Shown: in pieces, positions 1 to 6,484 of the stretch
Position numbering within the stretch: the stretch's first letter is position 1
Layout: every line of letters begins with the position of its first letter
Origin: a virus
Virus record (IMG/VR): IMGVR_UViG_3300032085_000333
Coordinates: 1-33,722 of that record
Strand: one strand, 5' to 3'
Length of the DNA: 33,722 nt
Program-made: the position numbers and the translations under genes
The notes under the pieces: model-generated
What the model was told of the DNA's origin: nothing
Databases searched by the model: none
The model's input: the letters and a program-made list of their open reading frames with translations, nothing else

Positions 1-199
1 CGATATAAACTCTCTTAAACAGTCGCTAGAGAAGAAAGAACATCAAATAGAAATGCTAGTAGCAGCTAAAGACAATCTTGAAGAAATGGTAATTAACTTA
101 CAAAAAGAGATGTTACAAAACCAAGATAATATGATGGATAAAATCATCCTTAAAGCTGCTATGGATTTTGACGATAAGAATTACCCACCTAAAAAATAA
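1..199 (+). CDS. Coiled-coil membrane protein, 3' part (5' end outside window)
   Basis: This is the C-terminal 65 residues of the protein that appears complete at 33010-33411, read in frame from base 2. It is a charged helical segment rich in Leu, Glu, Lys and Gln, predicted coiled coil, ending in NYPPKK where the other copy ends NYPPK. The transmembrane N-terminus lies outside this end of the window. The stop TAA overlaps the ATG of the next ORF (TAATG). The differences from the 3' copy are mainly synonymous. The role is unknown; its position beside the endolysin and holin genes suggests lysis or the cell envelope. Confidence 0.8.
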   Translation, partial: DINSLKQSLEKKEHQIEMLVAAKDNLEEMVINLQKEMLQNQDNMMDKIILKAAMDFDDKNYPPKK

Positions 200-342
200 T
201 GAGAATTTTATTGTTTCTTTTATTTATTAGCTGCACTATTGATAAACAAGAAGAAGAATGTATTGTGGTTTCAAAAGAATGTCAAGTTAATAGACAAGGA
301 TTAAAGGAGTGTAACTCAATTTACGAATGTTACTATTATTAA
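199..342 (+). CDS. Small lipoprotein-like or secreted protein, 47 aa
   Basis: The ORF begins with a hydrophobic stretch (MRILLFLLFISC) followed by a polar, Cys-rich tail with Cys at positions 12, 21, 28, 38 and 44. The first Cys falls where a lipobox Cys would sit, but the preceding residues FIS are not an ideal lipobox. Placed beside an endolysin and a holin, it could be an Rz1-like outer-membrane spanin subunit; that is inference from size and position only. It is completely absent from the second copy of this region, where the flanking genes join directly, so it is dispensable or strain-variable. The start overlaps the upstream stop. Confidence 0.5.
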   Translation: MRILLFLLFISCTIDKQEEECIVVSKECQVNRQGLKECNSIYECYYY

Positions 343-354
343 ATAAATTATAAA

Positions 355-507
355 ATGGATAAAATAAAAGCACTAGCCTTAAAAGGATATGAAATGTTAA
401 AGGCTCAAATTATTAAAGATTGGAACGGTGGATTATTTCACAGGGGTAAACTTATATTTATTGGTGGAATATTATTATTAATTTTATTAGGCTTAATTAC
501 AAAATGA
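355..507 (+). CDS. Small single-TM membrane protein, 50 aa
   Basis: An amphipathic N-terminal half (about residues 1-30) precedes one hydrophobic helix (about 33-48, LIFIGGILLLILLGLI). The same gene occurs in the second copy of the region at 33420-33572 with a few conservative changes (K10Q, G25S, L27M), which supports its being a real gene. The stop overlaps the M15 peptidase start (ATGA), implying translational coupling. It could be a holin-like or accessory lysis protein that works with the peptidase; no family is recognised. Confidence 0.65.
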   Translation: MDKIKALALKGYEMLKAQIIKDWNGGLFHRGKLIFIGGILLLILLGLITK

Positions 508-860
508 ACCTTAATTACTTTTCCTTATCAGAGTTTGATTGTCCTAGTTTACCTAATTCAGGTAAGAATATGGATATTAACTTTCTTTATAAACTTGAAC
601 ACGCAAGAGAACTTGCAGGTATACCCTTTAAAATCACAAGTGGTTATAGAACAAAAGACCACAACGAAGCAGTTGGAGGAGTACCCAATTCAAGCCACCT
701 TATCGGAGTTGCAGCAGATATCGCAGTCGGTAGTGGAAACGAAAGATACATTATACTTAACGCACTTATCAGAGCAGGATTTAAAAGACTCGGAGTTGCA
801 AAAGGATTCATTCACTGTGATACAGACGAATCCAAACCAAACTCTGTTTGGACATACTAA
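504..860 (+). CDS. M15-family peptidase (endolysin)
   Basis: This 118-residue protein has the zinc-peptidase pattern of the M15 family (D-Ala-D-Ala carboxypeptidase / L-Ala-D-Glu endopeptidase type): ITSGYRT at 44-50, then SSHLIGVAADI at 63-73 with zinc ligands His65 and Asp72, and GFIHCD at 101-106 with the third ligand His104. Such single-domain enzymes cut the peptide stems of peptidoglycan and serve as endolysins in many phages. There is no signal peptide, so release probably depends on the holin encoded next at 879. The start overlaps the preceding stop by 4 bases. A second, diverged copy begins at 33569 and is cut by the window end. Confidence 0.9.
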   Translation: MNLNYFSLSEFDCPSLPNSGKNMDINFLYKLEHARELAGIPFKITSGYRTKDHNEAVGGVPNSSHLIGVAADIAVGSGNERYIILNALIRAGFKRLGVAKGFIHCDTDESKPNSVWTY

Positions 861-878
861 TACCGTAGGCACTACCTT

Positions 879-1295
879 ATGGCTGACAAAAAGAAATTTA
901 AAGATACCCAAGTAGGACAATTCCTTTTAAACAAAATACCTAACGTTGTACAAGCGGTTGCAGGAGATACTTTAGCAGGAAGTGTTATACAAGCTATTAT
1001 AGGGGGTTCTGAAATGTCAGATGAAGATAAACAGATAGCCTTAAAAAAACTTGATATAGAACGTGCTGAAATAGATGGTACTACAAGACGTTGGGTAGCT
1101 GATGCAAGAAGTGGTTCTTGGTTATCTTCAAATGTAAGACCATTAACATTAGTTTTCCTTACGGTTAGTTATGTAGTAGGATGGTATCTTAACTATCCTT
1201 TAGATTCAATTACAGGATTACTTTCAATTGTTATTGGAGGATACTTTGGAAGTCGTGGAGTAGAAAAAGTATTTGGTAATTCAAAACATAAGTAA
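879..1295 (+). CDS. Three-TM holin
   Basis: The 138 residues contain a hydrophobic N-terminal segment (about 20-43), a polar middle (44-75), and two strong transmembrane helices (about 84-103 and 108-128). The middle motif (TTRRWVADARSGSWLSSNVRP) followed by membrane helices is typical of the three-TM holin family also found in gene-transfer agents. It should form inner-membrane lesions that free the peptidase encoded immediately upstream. The start lies 18 bases after the endolysin stop, and the stop overlaps the next ATG (TAATG). The family assignment is by motif recognition. Confidence 0.8.
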   Translation: MADKKKFKDTQVGQFLLNKIPNVVQAVAGDTLAGSVIQAIIGGSEMSDEDKQIALKKLDIERAEIDGTTRRWVADARSGSWLSSNVRPLTLVFLTVSYVVGWYLNYPLDSITGLLSIVIGGYFGSRGVEKVFGNSKHK

Positions 1296-1426
1296 TGGCA
1301 AAGCAAATAGTTATTAACTACAAAAAAGTTAAAGTTAAACGTAAGGGTATCCATAGTAAAAACAAACAATCACAATTAAAAACTTCTAAAAACTACGTTA
1401 AGAAATATCGTGGTCAAGGAAGATAG
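1295..1426 (+). CDS. Small highly basic protein, 43 aa
   Basis: The product is rich in Lys and Arg (KKVKVKRKGIHSKNKQS) and has no acidic residues. Start and upstream stop overlap as TAATG, the usual coupling here. High positive charge suggests nucleic acid binding, or packaging with DNA, but no family is recognised. It is the last gene of the late block before the early-region promoter at about 1452. Confidence 0.6.
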   Translation: MAKQIVINYKKVKVKRKGIHSKNKQSQLKTSKNYVKKYRGQGR

Positions 1427-1451
1427 TGTTTATAACTTCTATTCATAAAAG

Positions 1452-1483
1452 TTTACATTAATCAAAAAAATGTTGTAATTTTG
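1452..1483 (+). promoter_or_regulatory. Putative host-type promoter for early region
   Basis: In the 110-base gap after the lysis genes, TTTA at 1452-1455 is followed 20 bases later by TAATTTTG at 1476-1483. This fits the Bacteroidetes housekeeping arrangement of a TTTG-like -33 box and a TAnnTTTG -7 box. It lies 53 bases before the first early gene. The assignment is by consensus only. Confidence 0.5.
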
Positions 1484-1536
1484 GTGGGTTAGTGGTAAAC
1501 TAATTAATAAATTTAACCATTAAATAAATATAATAA

Positions 1537-1779
1537 ATGTCAGAAGATTTAACAATAAGAAATTTAGCAGAAAAAATTGCTAAAGATTTTCAATTATCTG
1601 TAAAAGATAGAACAGATAGTATTTTAGAATTAGATGCTATATCATATACTAACTTAGGTATAGATAGTACTAAAGCTGAAACAAATAAAGTTAAATCAGA
1701 TAGTAAATATTTATATAGATTGATTAAAGGTTTTAATGAAACTGATGGCAAACTATTATTAAACCATCTTGATTCGTAA
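1537..1779 (+). CDS. Early protein of unknown function, 80 aa
   Basis: This is the first gene of the early region, preceded by an A+T-rich leader and a putative host-type promoter. The product is hydrophilic and predicted helical, with no cysteine and no membrane segment. The N-terminal half (TIRNLAEKIAKDFQLSVKDR) could be a small helical fold, but I do not recognise a family. First-expressed small phage proteins often modify host functions; that is only an expectation from position. Confidence 0.65.
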   Translation: MSEDLTIRNLAEKIAKDFQLSVKDRTDSILELDAISYTNLGIDSTKAETNKVKSDSKYLYRLIKGFNETDGKLLLNHLDS

Positions 1780-1783
1780 AACA

Positions 1784-2176
1784 ATGCCTAAAACAGCTAA
1801 AAAACCTACTAGAAGTAAACTTGTAAAAAAATTAGATACGATATTTAGCCAATACATAAGATTAAGCAATGCGGACAACAATGGATATTGTACTTGTGTT
1901 ACTTGCAATAAGACGTTCCATTGGAAAGAAATTCAAGCGGGACACTTTATGAGTAGAAAACATTATAGTATTCGTTGGGATGAACGTAATGTAAAACCTC
2001 AATGTGTAGCGTGTAATGTATATAGAGCAGGGGAACAGTATAAATATTCACTTTATTTAGGAAAAGAACTATCAGATGTATTATATTTACAAAGTAAAGA
2101 AATAGTCAAGTTTACTAACTACGAATTGGAAAATATGATAAACGATTACAGCGAAAAGCTGAAAAAACTTACTTGA
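1784..2176 (+). CDS. ninG: NinG/Rap-like recombination protein
   Basis: The 130-residue protein has the zinc-finger and HNH-like layout of lambda NinG (Rap): CTCVTC (Cys36, 38, 41), AGHFMSR around His54, and QCVACN (Cys74, Cys77, Asn78). Lambda NinG acts on branched recombination intermediates in phage recombination. I chose ATG at 1784 because an upstream extension would need an ATT start. The neighbours fit a recombination role: an ERF annealing protein, an SSB-like protein and a RecE-like exonuclease are in the same early region. A strong terminator follows the stop. Confidence 0.85.
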   Translation: MPKTAKKPTRSKLVKKLDTIFSQYIRLSNADNNGYCTCVTCNKTFHWKEIQAGHFMSRKHYSIRWDERNVKPQCVACNVYRAGEQYKYSLYLGKELSDVLYLQSKEIVKFTNYELENMINDYSEKLKKLT

Positions 2177-2205
2177 TTTTTTCTTGTAATATTGTTCTTT
2201 GTTTT

Positions 2206-2238
2206 AAGGGTAGGATTAATTTCTTACCCTTTTTTTTT
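2206..2238 (+). terminator. Rho-independent terminator after ninG
   Basis: A 7-bp stem, AAGGGTA at 2206-2212 pairing with TACCCTT at 2225-2231, encloses a 12-base loop and is followed by a run of T. It ends the first early transcript, and a new promoter-like sequence lies directly downstream. Confidence 0.85.
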
Positions 2239-2240
2239 AT

Positions 2241-2265
2241 ATGTTAATTTTTTTTTATAAATTTA
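2241..2265 (+). promoter_or_regulatory. Putative host-type promoter for recombination genes
   Basis: ATGTTAA at 2241-2247, a T tract and TAAATTTA at 2258-2265 resemble the better copies at 6295, 8707 and 12485. It lies between a terminator and the small ORF at 2270, exactly where a restart promoter is needed. The match is weaker than the others, and the -7-like box is only 4 bases from the ATG. Confidence 0.4.
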
Positions 2266-2269
2266 CATT

Positions 2270-2371
2270 ATGGAACAATACACAAAAGCAGAACTCTATG
2301 GCAAGGTCTTAGAACTGCAGCACGAACTAGAACAAGTTAAAAAACAATTAATTTTAAATTTAAAACAATGA
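2270..2371 (+). CDS. Small coiled-coil protein, 33 aa
   Basis: A 33-codon ORF rich in Glu, Lys, Gln and Leu with heptad spacing (KVLELQHELEQVKKQL) suggests a short coiled coil. Its TGA overlaps the ATG of the ERF gene (ATGA), so it may act as a translationally coupled leader peptide. No family can be assigned to so short a protein. Confidence 0.55.
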   Translation: MEQYTKAELYGKVLELQHELEQVKKQLILNLKQ

Positions 2372-2895
2372 GCAAAGAAGTAAGTATTAACGAAAAGCTG
2401 TTTAATCTACAACAAGAGATAGGTACAATTAGTAAAGACACTAAAAACCCATTTTATAAATCAAAGTATTTTGATATTAATTCACTTATTAAACAATTAC
2501 AACCATTACTAAAACAAAATAGATTACTTCTATTACAACCTATTGAGGAAGATATGGTATACAGTAAACTAATATGTATAGATGGAACAGGTGGTGTCAT
2601 AAGTGCTTTAAAATTGCCACAAATAACAGATCCACAAAAGTTAGGATCATGCATTACATATTATAGAAGATATACTTTAGCAAGCTTATTAGGTTTACAA
2701 GCTGTTGATGATGATGGTAATTTAACTGTAAATGCATCTTCTACAAATAATAAAGAAGAAAAAAGGACTTTAAATATAAATACCAATGCTTTTGAAAAAG
2801 CTAAGGAATTTATTGTTAATGGAGGATCTATAGATAATATAGAAAAAAAATACACACTTACTAAAGATGCTAGAGATGTCCTCTCTAAATTGTAA
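2368..2895 (+). CDS. erf: ERF-family single-strand annealing protein
   Basis: The protein is 175 aa. The N-terminal 120 residues match the ERF family: KNPFYKSKYFDINSLI at 26-41, then GSCITYYRRYTLASLLGL at 93-110 and the acidic DDDG at 114-117. ERF proteins bind single-stranded DNA and anneal complementary strands, usually with an exonuclease and an SSB. Here those partners are probably the RecE-like nuclease at 9314 and the DUF3127 protein at 2955. The C-terminal 50 residues after the Ser/Thr/Asn-rich linker (about 121-145) form a small extra helical part. Translation is coupled to the 33-codon ORF upstream. Confidence 0.9.
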   Translation: MSKEVSINEKLFNLQQEIGTISKDTKNPFYKSKYFDINSLIKQLQPLLKQNRLLLLQPIEEDMVYSKLICIDGTGGVISALKLPQITDPQKLGSCITYYRRYTLASLLGLQAVDDDGNLTVNASSTNNKEEKRTLNINTNAFEKAKEFIVNGGSIDNIEKKYTLTKDARDVLSKL

Positions 2896-2912
2896 AATAA
2901 AATGTGTATATT
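2890..2912 (+). promoter_or_regulatory. Host-type promoter-like motif before SSB-like gene
   Basis: TTG at 2890-2892 and TATATT at 2907-2912, 17 bases apart start to start, match the TTG/TATATT arrangement of the sites at 6295, 8707 and 12485. The site overlaps the end of the ERF gene and lies 42 bases before the next ATG. Confidence 0.5.
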
Positions 2913-2954
2913 ACACAACTAAATATAATAATAAACAAGTAAAAATTAAAATTT

Positions 2955-3287
2955 ATGGAAATCAGAGGTATTATCAAAACTATTCAAGAAAAACAAACTA
3001 TAAGTGATAAACTAAGTAAACAAAGTTTTGTTGTAACAACAGATGAAAAATATCCGCAAGATATTATAATCGAGTTGATAAATGACAATATTAGTTTATT
3101 AAGTACTCATAAGGTAGGTAGTAAAGTTGAAGTTGGTATTAATTTAAGAGGACGTGAGTGGATAAACCCACAAGGTGAAACCAAATATTTTAACTCAATT
3201 CAAGGTTGGAGAGTAGCTCAATGGCTTGGTGGGGTTAGCAATTCAGACCAACAACCAGGAAGAGAAGAAGATGATTTTTTAATTTAA
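2955..3287 (+). CDS. DUF3127-like single-strand DNA-binding protein candidate
   Basis: The 110-residue protein begins MEIRGIIKTIQEKQTIS and contains KQSFVVTTDEKYPQDI and GREWINPQGETKYFNSIQGW, all features of the DUF3127 family, which is common in Bacteroidetes and their phages and has an OB-like, SSB-resembling fold. The acidic tail (EEDDFLI, residues 104-110) resembles the C-terminal tip by which SSB proteins dock partners. The genome has no other SSB candidate, so it probably covers single strands during replication and recombination. It is placed between the ERF and helicase genes and is followed by a terminator. Confidence 0.8.
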   Translation: MEIRGIIKTIQEKQTISDKLSKQSFVVTTDEKYPQDIIIELINDNISLLSTHKVGSKVEVGINLRGREWINPQGETKYFNSIQGWRVAQWLGGVSNSDQQPGREEDDFLI

Positions 3288-3296
3288 TATTTAATA

Positions 3297-3320
3297 GGGG
3301 GTTAATAGCCCCCATTTTTT
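3297..3320 (+). terminator. Rho-independent terminator or attenuator
   Basis: Five G (3297-3301) pair with five C (3309-3313) around a 7-base loop, followed by ATTTTTT. The next ORF begins 3 bases after the T run. No new promoter is evident, so it probably acts as an attenuator that lowers helicase expression relative to ERF and SSB. Confidence 0.75.
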
Positions 3321-3322
3321 GT

Positions 3323-3469
3323 ATGAAAAAATACATGGTAGGTGATCCTTTCCCAGATGATTTTTGGAATTACGATGTAAACGTAATAACAGGATATAAG
3401 GTAGAAAAAAAAGAGGTAAATTCAAAAGCGGTAGAACAAAAGTACAAACAAACAACACAAGGAATATGA
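3323..3469 (+). CDS. Small protein of unknown function, 48 aa
   Basis: The ORF starts just behind the terminator hairpin and ends with ATGA overlapping the helicase start. The N-terminal half has an aromatic acidic patch (DPFPDDFWNYD) and the C-terminal half is basic. No family is recognised. The tight junction with the helicase gene supports its being translated. Confidence 0.6.
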   Translation: MKKYMVGDPFPDDFWNYDVNVITGYKVEKKEVNSKAVEQKYKQTTQGI

Positions 3470-4383
3470 TAGCTCAAGCAAAGAAATTACAAGACAAGAT
3501 ATTAGATATAAAGTATGGTAGAATAAAAGAGGGATTAAAAATAGATATTCCTGAAATAGATGAACATTTAAGATATAAACAAGGAAATTTTAACTTAATA
3601 ATTGGTCATGCAAATGTAGGTAAAACTACGATTATTATATATTTATTTGTATTATGGGCAATAAAACATAAATTAAAGTTTCTTATTTGGTCAAGTGAAA
3701 ATACTCCACAAAGTATCGTAAGAAAAGTTATAGAATTTAAAATGGGTAAACCAATACAACAAGCTAACGAATCTGAAATAGCTTTAGCTATTACTTGGTG
3801 TGATAATCATTTTAAAATAATAGATGTTGAGGATTTATATTCATATAAAAACCTACTTAAAGAAGCTAACCAGATAAAAGATGCATGGAACTACGATTCA
3901 TTATTGATTGATCCATATAATAGCTTAAGTAAAGATCCATCATTACAAAAGTTATTAGGTAATTCTCATGAATATGATTATCAAGTTGCTTCAGAGTTTA
4001 GATTATTAGCTAAAAAAAGAAACATAACAGTGTTTTTAAATGCTCACGGTGTTACTTCAGCTTTAAGATCAATACACCAAAATGGACACGAATACCAAGG
4101 ATTACCAAAACCATTATCAATGGCTGACGTAGAAGGTGGTGGTAAGTGGGGAAACAGAGCTGATGATATTTTATGCATACATAGATATACAAGTCACAAT
4201 ACTGACTGGATGTACAGTAATTTATATATTTTAAAGGTAAAAGAAAATGAAACAGGTGGAAGACCTACTGTACATGAAAGTCCTTTAAAGTTAAAAATGA
4301 AAAAAAATAATGTAGGATTTGAATTTTTAGGAAAAGATTTAATACATGACAAACAAACTATAGTTAAGGAATTAGATATATGA
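3466..4383 (+). CDS. DnaB/RecA-type ATPase, probable replicative helicase
   Basis: The 305-residue protein has a RecA-fold core: Walker A GHANVGKTT at 47-55, a SENTP segment at 77-81, Walker B DSLLIDP at 144-150, and a later AHGVTS region typical of DnaB-like hexameric ATPases. There is no DnaB N-terminal domain and no fused primase, so it is the short KaiC/DnaB-like form found in phages. It is the only helicase candidate in the genome, which encodes no DNA polymerase or primase that I can see, so it presumably recruits the host replisome. The RecA-like fold does not exclude a recombinase role. Confidence 0.8.
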   Translation: MIAQAKKLQDKILDIKYGRIKEGLKIDIPEIDEHLRYKQGNFNLIIGHANVGKTTIIIYLFVLWAIKHKLKFLIWSSENTPQSIVRKVIEFKMGKPIQQANESEIALAITWCDNHFKIIDVEDLYSYKNLLKEANQIKDAWNYDSLLIDPYNSLSKDPSLQKLLGNSHEYDYQVASEFRLLAKKRNITVFLNAHGVTSALRSIHQNGHEYQGLPKPLSMADVEGGGKWGNRADDILCIHRYTSHNTDWMYSNLYILKVKENETGGRPTVHESPLKLKMKKNNVGFEFLGKDLIHDKQTIVKELDI

Positions 4384-4601
4384 TTGTAATAGGATTTTTA
4401 TTAATAGTAGCATTTGTATTTGTAATCATTGGGCATAACAAAGGTGCTGATGTTTATATAAGTCCTATTAAAGGAATAATGTTTGGCTTTTTATATCACA
4501 AAGAACAAGAAACACAAGGAGACGAGTATACCCTGCAATGTTTGTTAGGGGTAATTAGTATAACTGTGATATGGATAAACCAACAGAATGGCTCTCAATA
4601 G
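4380..4601 (+). CDS. Small membrane protein, 73 aa
   Basis: Two hydrophobic segments (about residues 2-18 and 54-67) flank a polar middle. The start overlaps the helicase stop (ATGA), and the 3' end overlaps the sigma-like gene by 31 bases. The function is unknown; early phage membrane proteins sometimes affect superinfection or host envelope functions. Support comes from overlap geometry and hydrophobicity rather than a recognised family. Confidence 0.6.
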   Translation: MIVIGFLLIVAFVFVIIGHNKGADVYISPIKGIMFGFLYHKEQETQGDEYTLQCLLGVISITVIWINQQNGSQ

Positions 4602-5134
4602 TCTTTAAAAGGCACAAAGAGTGGATTAAAATAGTAAATAGCTTTGGCGAGTTTAACTATGCTGAGGATTTTGTGCAAGAAATGTATCTTGTAATATATA
4701 AATATGCAGATGAAGATAAAATTATTAAGAATGGCAATGTCAGTCGTGGCTACATTTATTTTACTCTTCGTTCTATCTATTTCCAATATTATAATAGTAA
4801 AAAAAGAATTGACAAAATTTATATTGATGATAATGAATCTACCATCCAAATTCAAGACCATTCGGAAATGGATGAACAAGTAGCTTATAATAATTTATGT
4901 CAACTAATAGATGAACATATAGAAAATTGGAGATGGTATGAAAGAAAAATGTTTACATTATATAGAGACTCTAGTTTAAGCATAAGAGGAATAGCTGCTG
5001 AAACTGGAATAAGTTGGGTGAGTATATACCATACTTTAAAAAAAGCTAAAAATGAAATTAAAGAAAAATTTAATGACAATTATATAGATTATAAAAACCA
5101 AGATTATGAAAGAATCCAAAAAAACAAAAAGTAA
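4571..5134 (+). CDS. Small sigma-70/ECF-like transcription factor
   Basis: The 187-residue protein has the two-part layout of ECF-type sigma factors. A region-2-like helical segment spans 28-80 (NYAEDFVQEMYLVIYKY, then GYIYFTLRSIYFQYYNSKKR). An acidic linker (81-105) follows, and then a region-4-like helix-turn-helix at about 136-160 (LSIRGIAAETGISWVSIYHT), where a sigma factor would read the -35 element. The C-terminal tail is very basic. It is expressed from the early region, before the structural genes, and is the obvious candidate to direct host RNA polymerase to the TAACAAA-N12-TTATTGT sites found only before late genes. That link is inference. It could instead be an HTH regulator without sigma activity. 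Confidence 0.75.
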   Translation: MDKPTEWLSIVFKRHKEWIKIVNSFGEFNYAEDFVQEMYLVIYKYADEDKIIKNGNVSRGYIYFTLRSIYFQYYNSKKRIDKIYIDDNESTIQIQDHSEMDEQVAYNNLCQLIDEHIENWRWYERKMFTLYRDSSLSIRGIAAETGISWVSIYHTLKKAKNEIKEKFNDNYIDYKNQDYERIQKNKK

Positions 5135-5513
5135 AAAATACAAAGAATACAAAGATAATTATGAATCAAAAAGCAAAGGTGTTGGTGATACAGTTGCAAA
5201 GATTACAAAAGCAACTGGAATAGAGAAAGCAGTTAAGTTTTTAGCAGGTGAGGACTGCGGATGTGATGAACGTAAAAAAGTTTTAAATCATATATTTCCT
5301 TATCAAAAGCCTTTATGTTTTACAGAAAATGAGTATATTTACTTGACACAACGTATTAATAAAATTAATAAAGTTACTGTTGAAGAACAAAAAGAGTTAT
5401 TAAGTATTTATAATAGAGTATTTAAAGACAATAGAGAATTAACAAGTTGCAGTAGTTGTTTTTTAAATGGTGTTTGGAAAAAACTAGAAAGATTATATAA
5501 AGAATATGAATAA
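5106..5513 (+). CDS. Cys-rich conserved phage protein, possible zinc binder
   Basis: The 135-residue protein has a Lys-rich N-terminus, then GVGDTVAKITKATGIEKAVK at 26-45, CGCDERK around 52-58, and a later CSSC pair near 117-120. Proteins with this GDTVAKIT...GxDCGCDERK pattern recur in Bacteroidetes phages. The paired cysteines suggest a structural metal site. It overlaps the sigma-like gene by 29 bases, so the two are co-expressed and might cooperate. The function is not known to me. Confidence 0.7.
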   Translation: MKESKKTKSKKYKEYKDNYESKSKGVGDTVAKITKATGIEKAVKFLAGEDCGCDERKKVLNHIFPYQKPLCFTENEYIYLTQRINKINKVTVEEQKELLSIYNRVFKDNRELTSCSSCFLNGVWKKLERLYKEYE

Positions 5514-5820
5514 AAAATTGAACAATATTAAAGAAGCAGAGTATTATACTAATTTTAATTTAGTTGGAGAAAACATTGTTAAATCCAAAAAAGCTAAACC
5601 TAATAATAAATCTATTTTAGATATGTATTTTGCATGGCAAGAAATAGGTTTTTATGTGCACAACCTTATTAGTAATGAAAGGGCATACGAACAATCGTTA
5701 AGCGAATACAGAAGCGACAAAATACGAGCAGTTGAACGTGCGAGAATAGCAGAGGAAGAAGTTGCTAAACTAAAGGTAGAGATAGACAAATTACAAACTA
5801 GAATCAATGTTGGTATTTAA
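5506..5820 (+). CDS. Coiled-coil protein of unknown function, 104 aa
   Basis: An N-terminal globular part (1-55) with aromatic residues is followed by a long helical stretch (about 60-100, RVERARIAEEEVAKLK-like heptads) that should form a coiled coil. It overlaps the preceding gene by 8 bases. No family is recognised. Such proteins in this position may be adaptors for replication or transcription complexes, but nothing in the sequence decides this. Confidence 0.65.
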   Translation: MNKKLNNIKEAEYYTNFNLVGENIVKSKKAKPNNKSILDMYFAWQEIGFYVHNLISNERAYEQSLSEYRSDKIRAVERARIAEEEVAKLKVEIDKLQTRINVGI

Positions 5821-5899
5821 AATAATTTTAGGTTATGGAGTGTTGAGGTTGTTTGAAGCAATGATAGTAAAAGCAATAAAAGAAAGTAAAGATGAGTGA
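5807..5899 (+). CDS. Very small hydrophobic ORF, 30 aa
   Basis: A 30-codon ORF overlaps its upstream neighbour by 14 bases and its downstream neighbour by 8, filling a gap that would otherwise be empty. The peptide is hydrophobic and amphipathic in its first 24 residues and charged at its end (ESKDE). It may be a real micro-gene or just a coupling leader; the length gives no family evidence. Confidence 0.4.
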   Translation: MLVFKIILGYGVLRLFEAMIVKAIKESKDE

Positions 5900-6161
5900 T
5901 AGTAAAAAGAAATACCAAGAAATGATGGAAGATGGTAAGTGGTCAACTGATAGTACAAGTTATTCATATAACAATATACCTAAAGACCCGATAGTGCAGA
6001 AGGTAGTTAATAAATTTCATTCACGTTCTAGGGATGGTATATTAAAATACGGAACTACTCTGTACGATAGTCCAGATGATTTTTATTCTTTTTTAAACCA
6101 TCTACAAGAGGAACTTATGGATGCTTGTCTTTACATAGAGACAATAAAAAAACAAAAGTAA
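5892..6161 (+). CDS. MazG-like nucleotide pyrophosphohydrolase candidate
   Basis: The 89-residue protein has the pattern of small phage all-alpha NTP pyrophosphatases: R45, R47 and G49 leading to KYG at 52-54, then HLQEELMDACLYIE at 70-83, where Glu73, Glu74 and Asp77 would bind metal. These enzymes cleave (d)NTPs to (d)NMPs and pyrophosphate. A second family member is encoded at 9012. Together they may empty the normal dCTP pool and supply dCMP to the hydroxymethylase-like enzyme at 8055. Substrate cannot be read from sequence. A non-catalytic relative is possible because only one helical metal motif is clear. Confidence 0.6.
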   Translation: MSDSKKKYQEMMEDGKWSTDSTSYSYNNIPKDPIVQKVVNKFHSRSRDGILKYGTTLYDSPDDFYSFLNHLQEELMDACLYIETIKKQK

Positions 6162-6165
6162 AACA

Positions 6166-6291
6166 ATGAAAGAAAGTACATTAGTAAAAATGCAATACGA
6201 TTTAAAGTTAGTGCAACAAGTATCAGTAGTATTGTTAAATAAAGTTGAGGCACTAGAAAAAAAATTAGAAGAAAATAAAGTAGAAAAATAG
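6166..6291 (+). CDS. Small helical protein, 41 aa
   Basis: A 41-codon ORF with regular Leu/Val heptads (LVQQVSVVLLNKVEALEKKL) predicts a short coiled coil or oligomerisation helix. It begins 4 bases after the MazG-like gene and ends just before a promoter-like sequence. No function is recognised. Confidence 0.55.
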   Translation: MKESTLVKMQYDLKLVQQVSVVLLNKVEALEKKLEENKVEK

Positions 6292-6294
6292 TAG

Positions 6295-6318
6295 TTGTTA
6301 AAAAATTGTTTATATTTA
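6295..6318 (+). promoter_or_regulatory. Host-type promoter for modification module
   Basis: TTG at 6295-6297, with TATATTTA at 6311-6318, is spaced exactly as in the sites at 8707 and 12485 (16 bases start to start), and shares the intervening TTAAAAAA-n-TGTT. An A-rich leader ending CAAAACAATT precedes the ATG at 6335, and an almost identical leader precedes the gene at 8755. This should drive the genes from 6335 through the glucosyltransferase. Confidence 0.65.
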
Positions 6319-6334
6319 CAAAAACAAAACAATT

Positions 6335-6484
6335 ATGTACGAACAATTATTTTATCAATCTTACACTATCCAAGAACTAGAAAGGGTAGTAAATGACCCT
6401 ACACAACTTGATGGGTATCGTAGGAGATGCGAACAAGAATTAAACAACCGTAAAGAACAACAGCAAGAAATAACAAGGTTATGA
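6335..6484 (+). CDS. Small hydrophilic protein, 49 aa
   Basis: This is the first gene after the promoter at 6295. The product is acidic to neutral at the start (MYEQLFYQSYTIQELERVV) and Arg/Gln/Glu-rich at the end, likely helical. The stop overlaps the next start (ATGA). The function is unknown; it is co-transcribed with the glucosyltransferase. Confidence 0.6.
   Translation: MYEQLFYQSYTIQELERVVNDPTQLDGYRRRCEQELNNRKEQQQEITRL

Larger units (their letters stand above)
1..657. repeat. Left copy of terminal near-repeat
   Basis: This stretch matches 33216-33722 in the same orientation, at roughly 93-95 percent identity judged by eye. The left copy carries about 150 extra bases (roughly 196-345) holding a 47-codon ORF. 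Many differences in the coding parts are synonymous third-position changes, so both copies look like functional sequence under selection. This shows that the window wraps around one phage genome length of about 33,215 bases, but that the two ends come from non-identical copies. Confidence 0.9.

Noticed and set aside
535-915. 126-codon open frame overlapping the endolysin
   Set aside because: The endolysin frame has clear M15 motifs, conserved in the second copy. This overlapping frame has none.
3297-3320. Riboswitch
   Set aside because: The element is only a simple G/C stem followed by T residues, with no room for an aptamer.
5892-6161. Z-genome (2-aminoadenine) pathway because of MazG/MazZ-like protein
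   Set aside because: No PurZ-like adenylosuccinate synthetase or phage DNA polymerase is present in the window. The modification genes point to cytosine.
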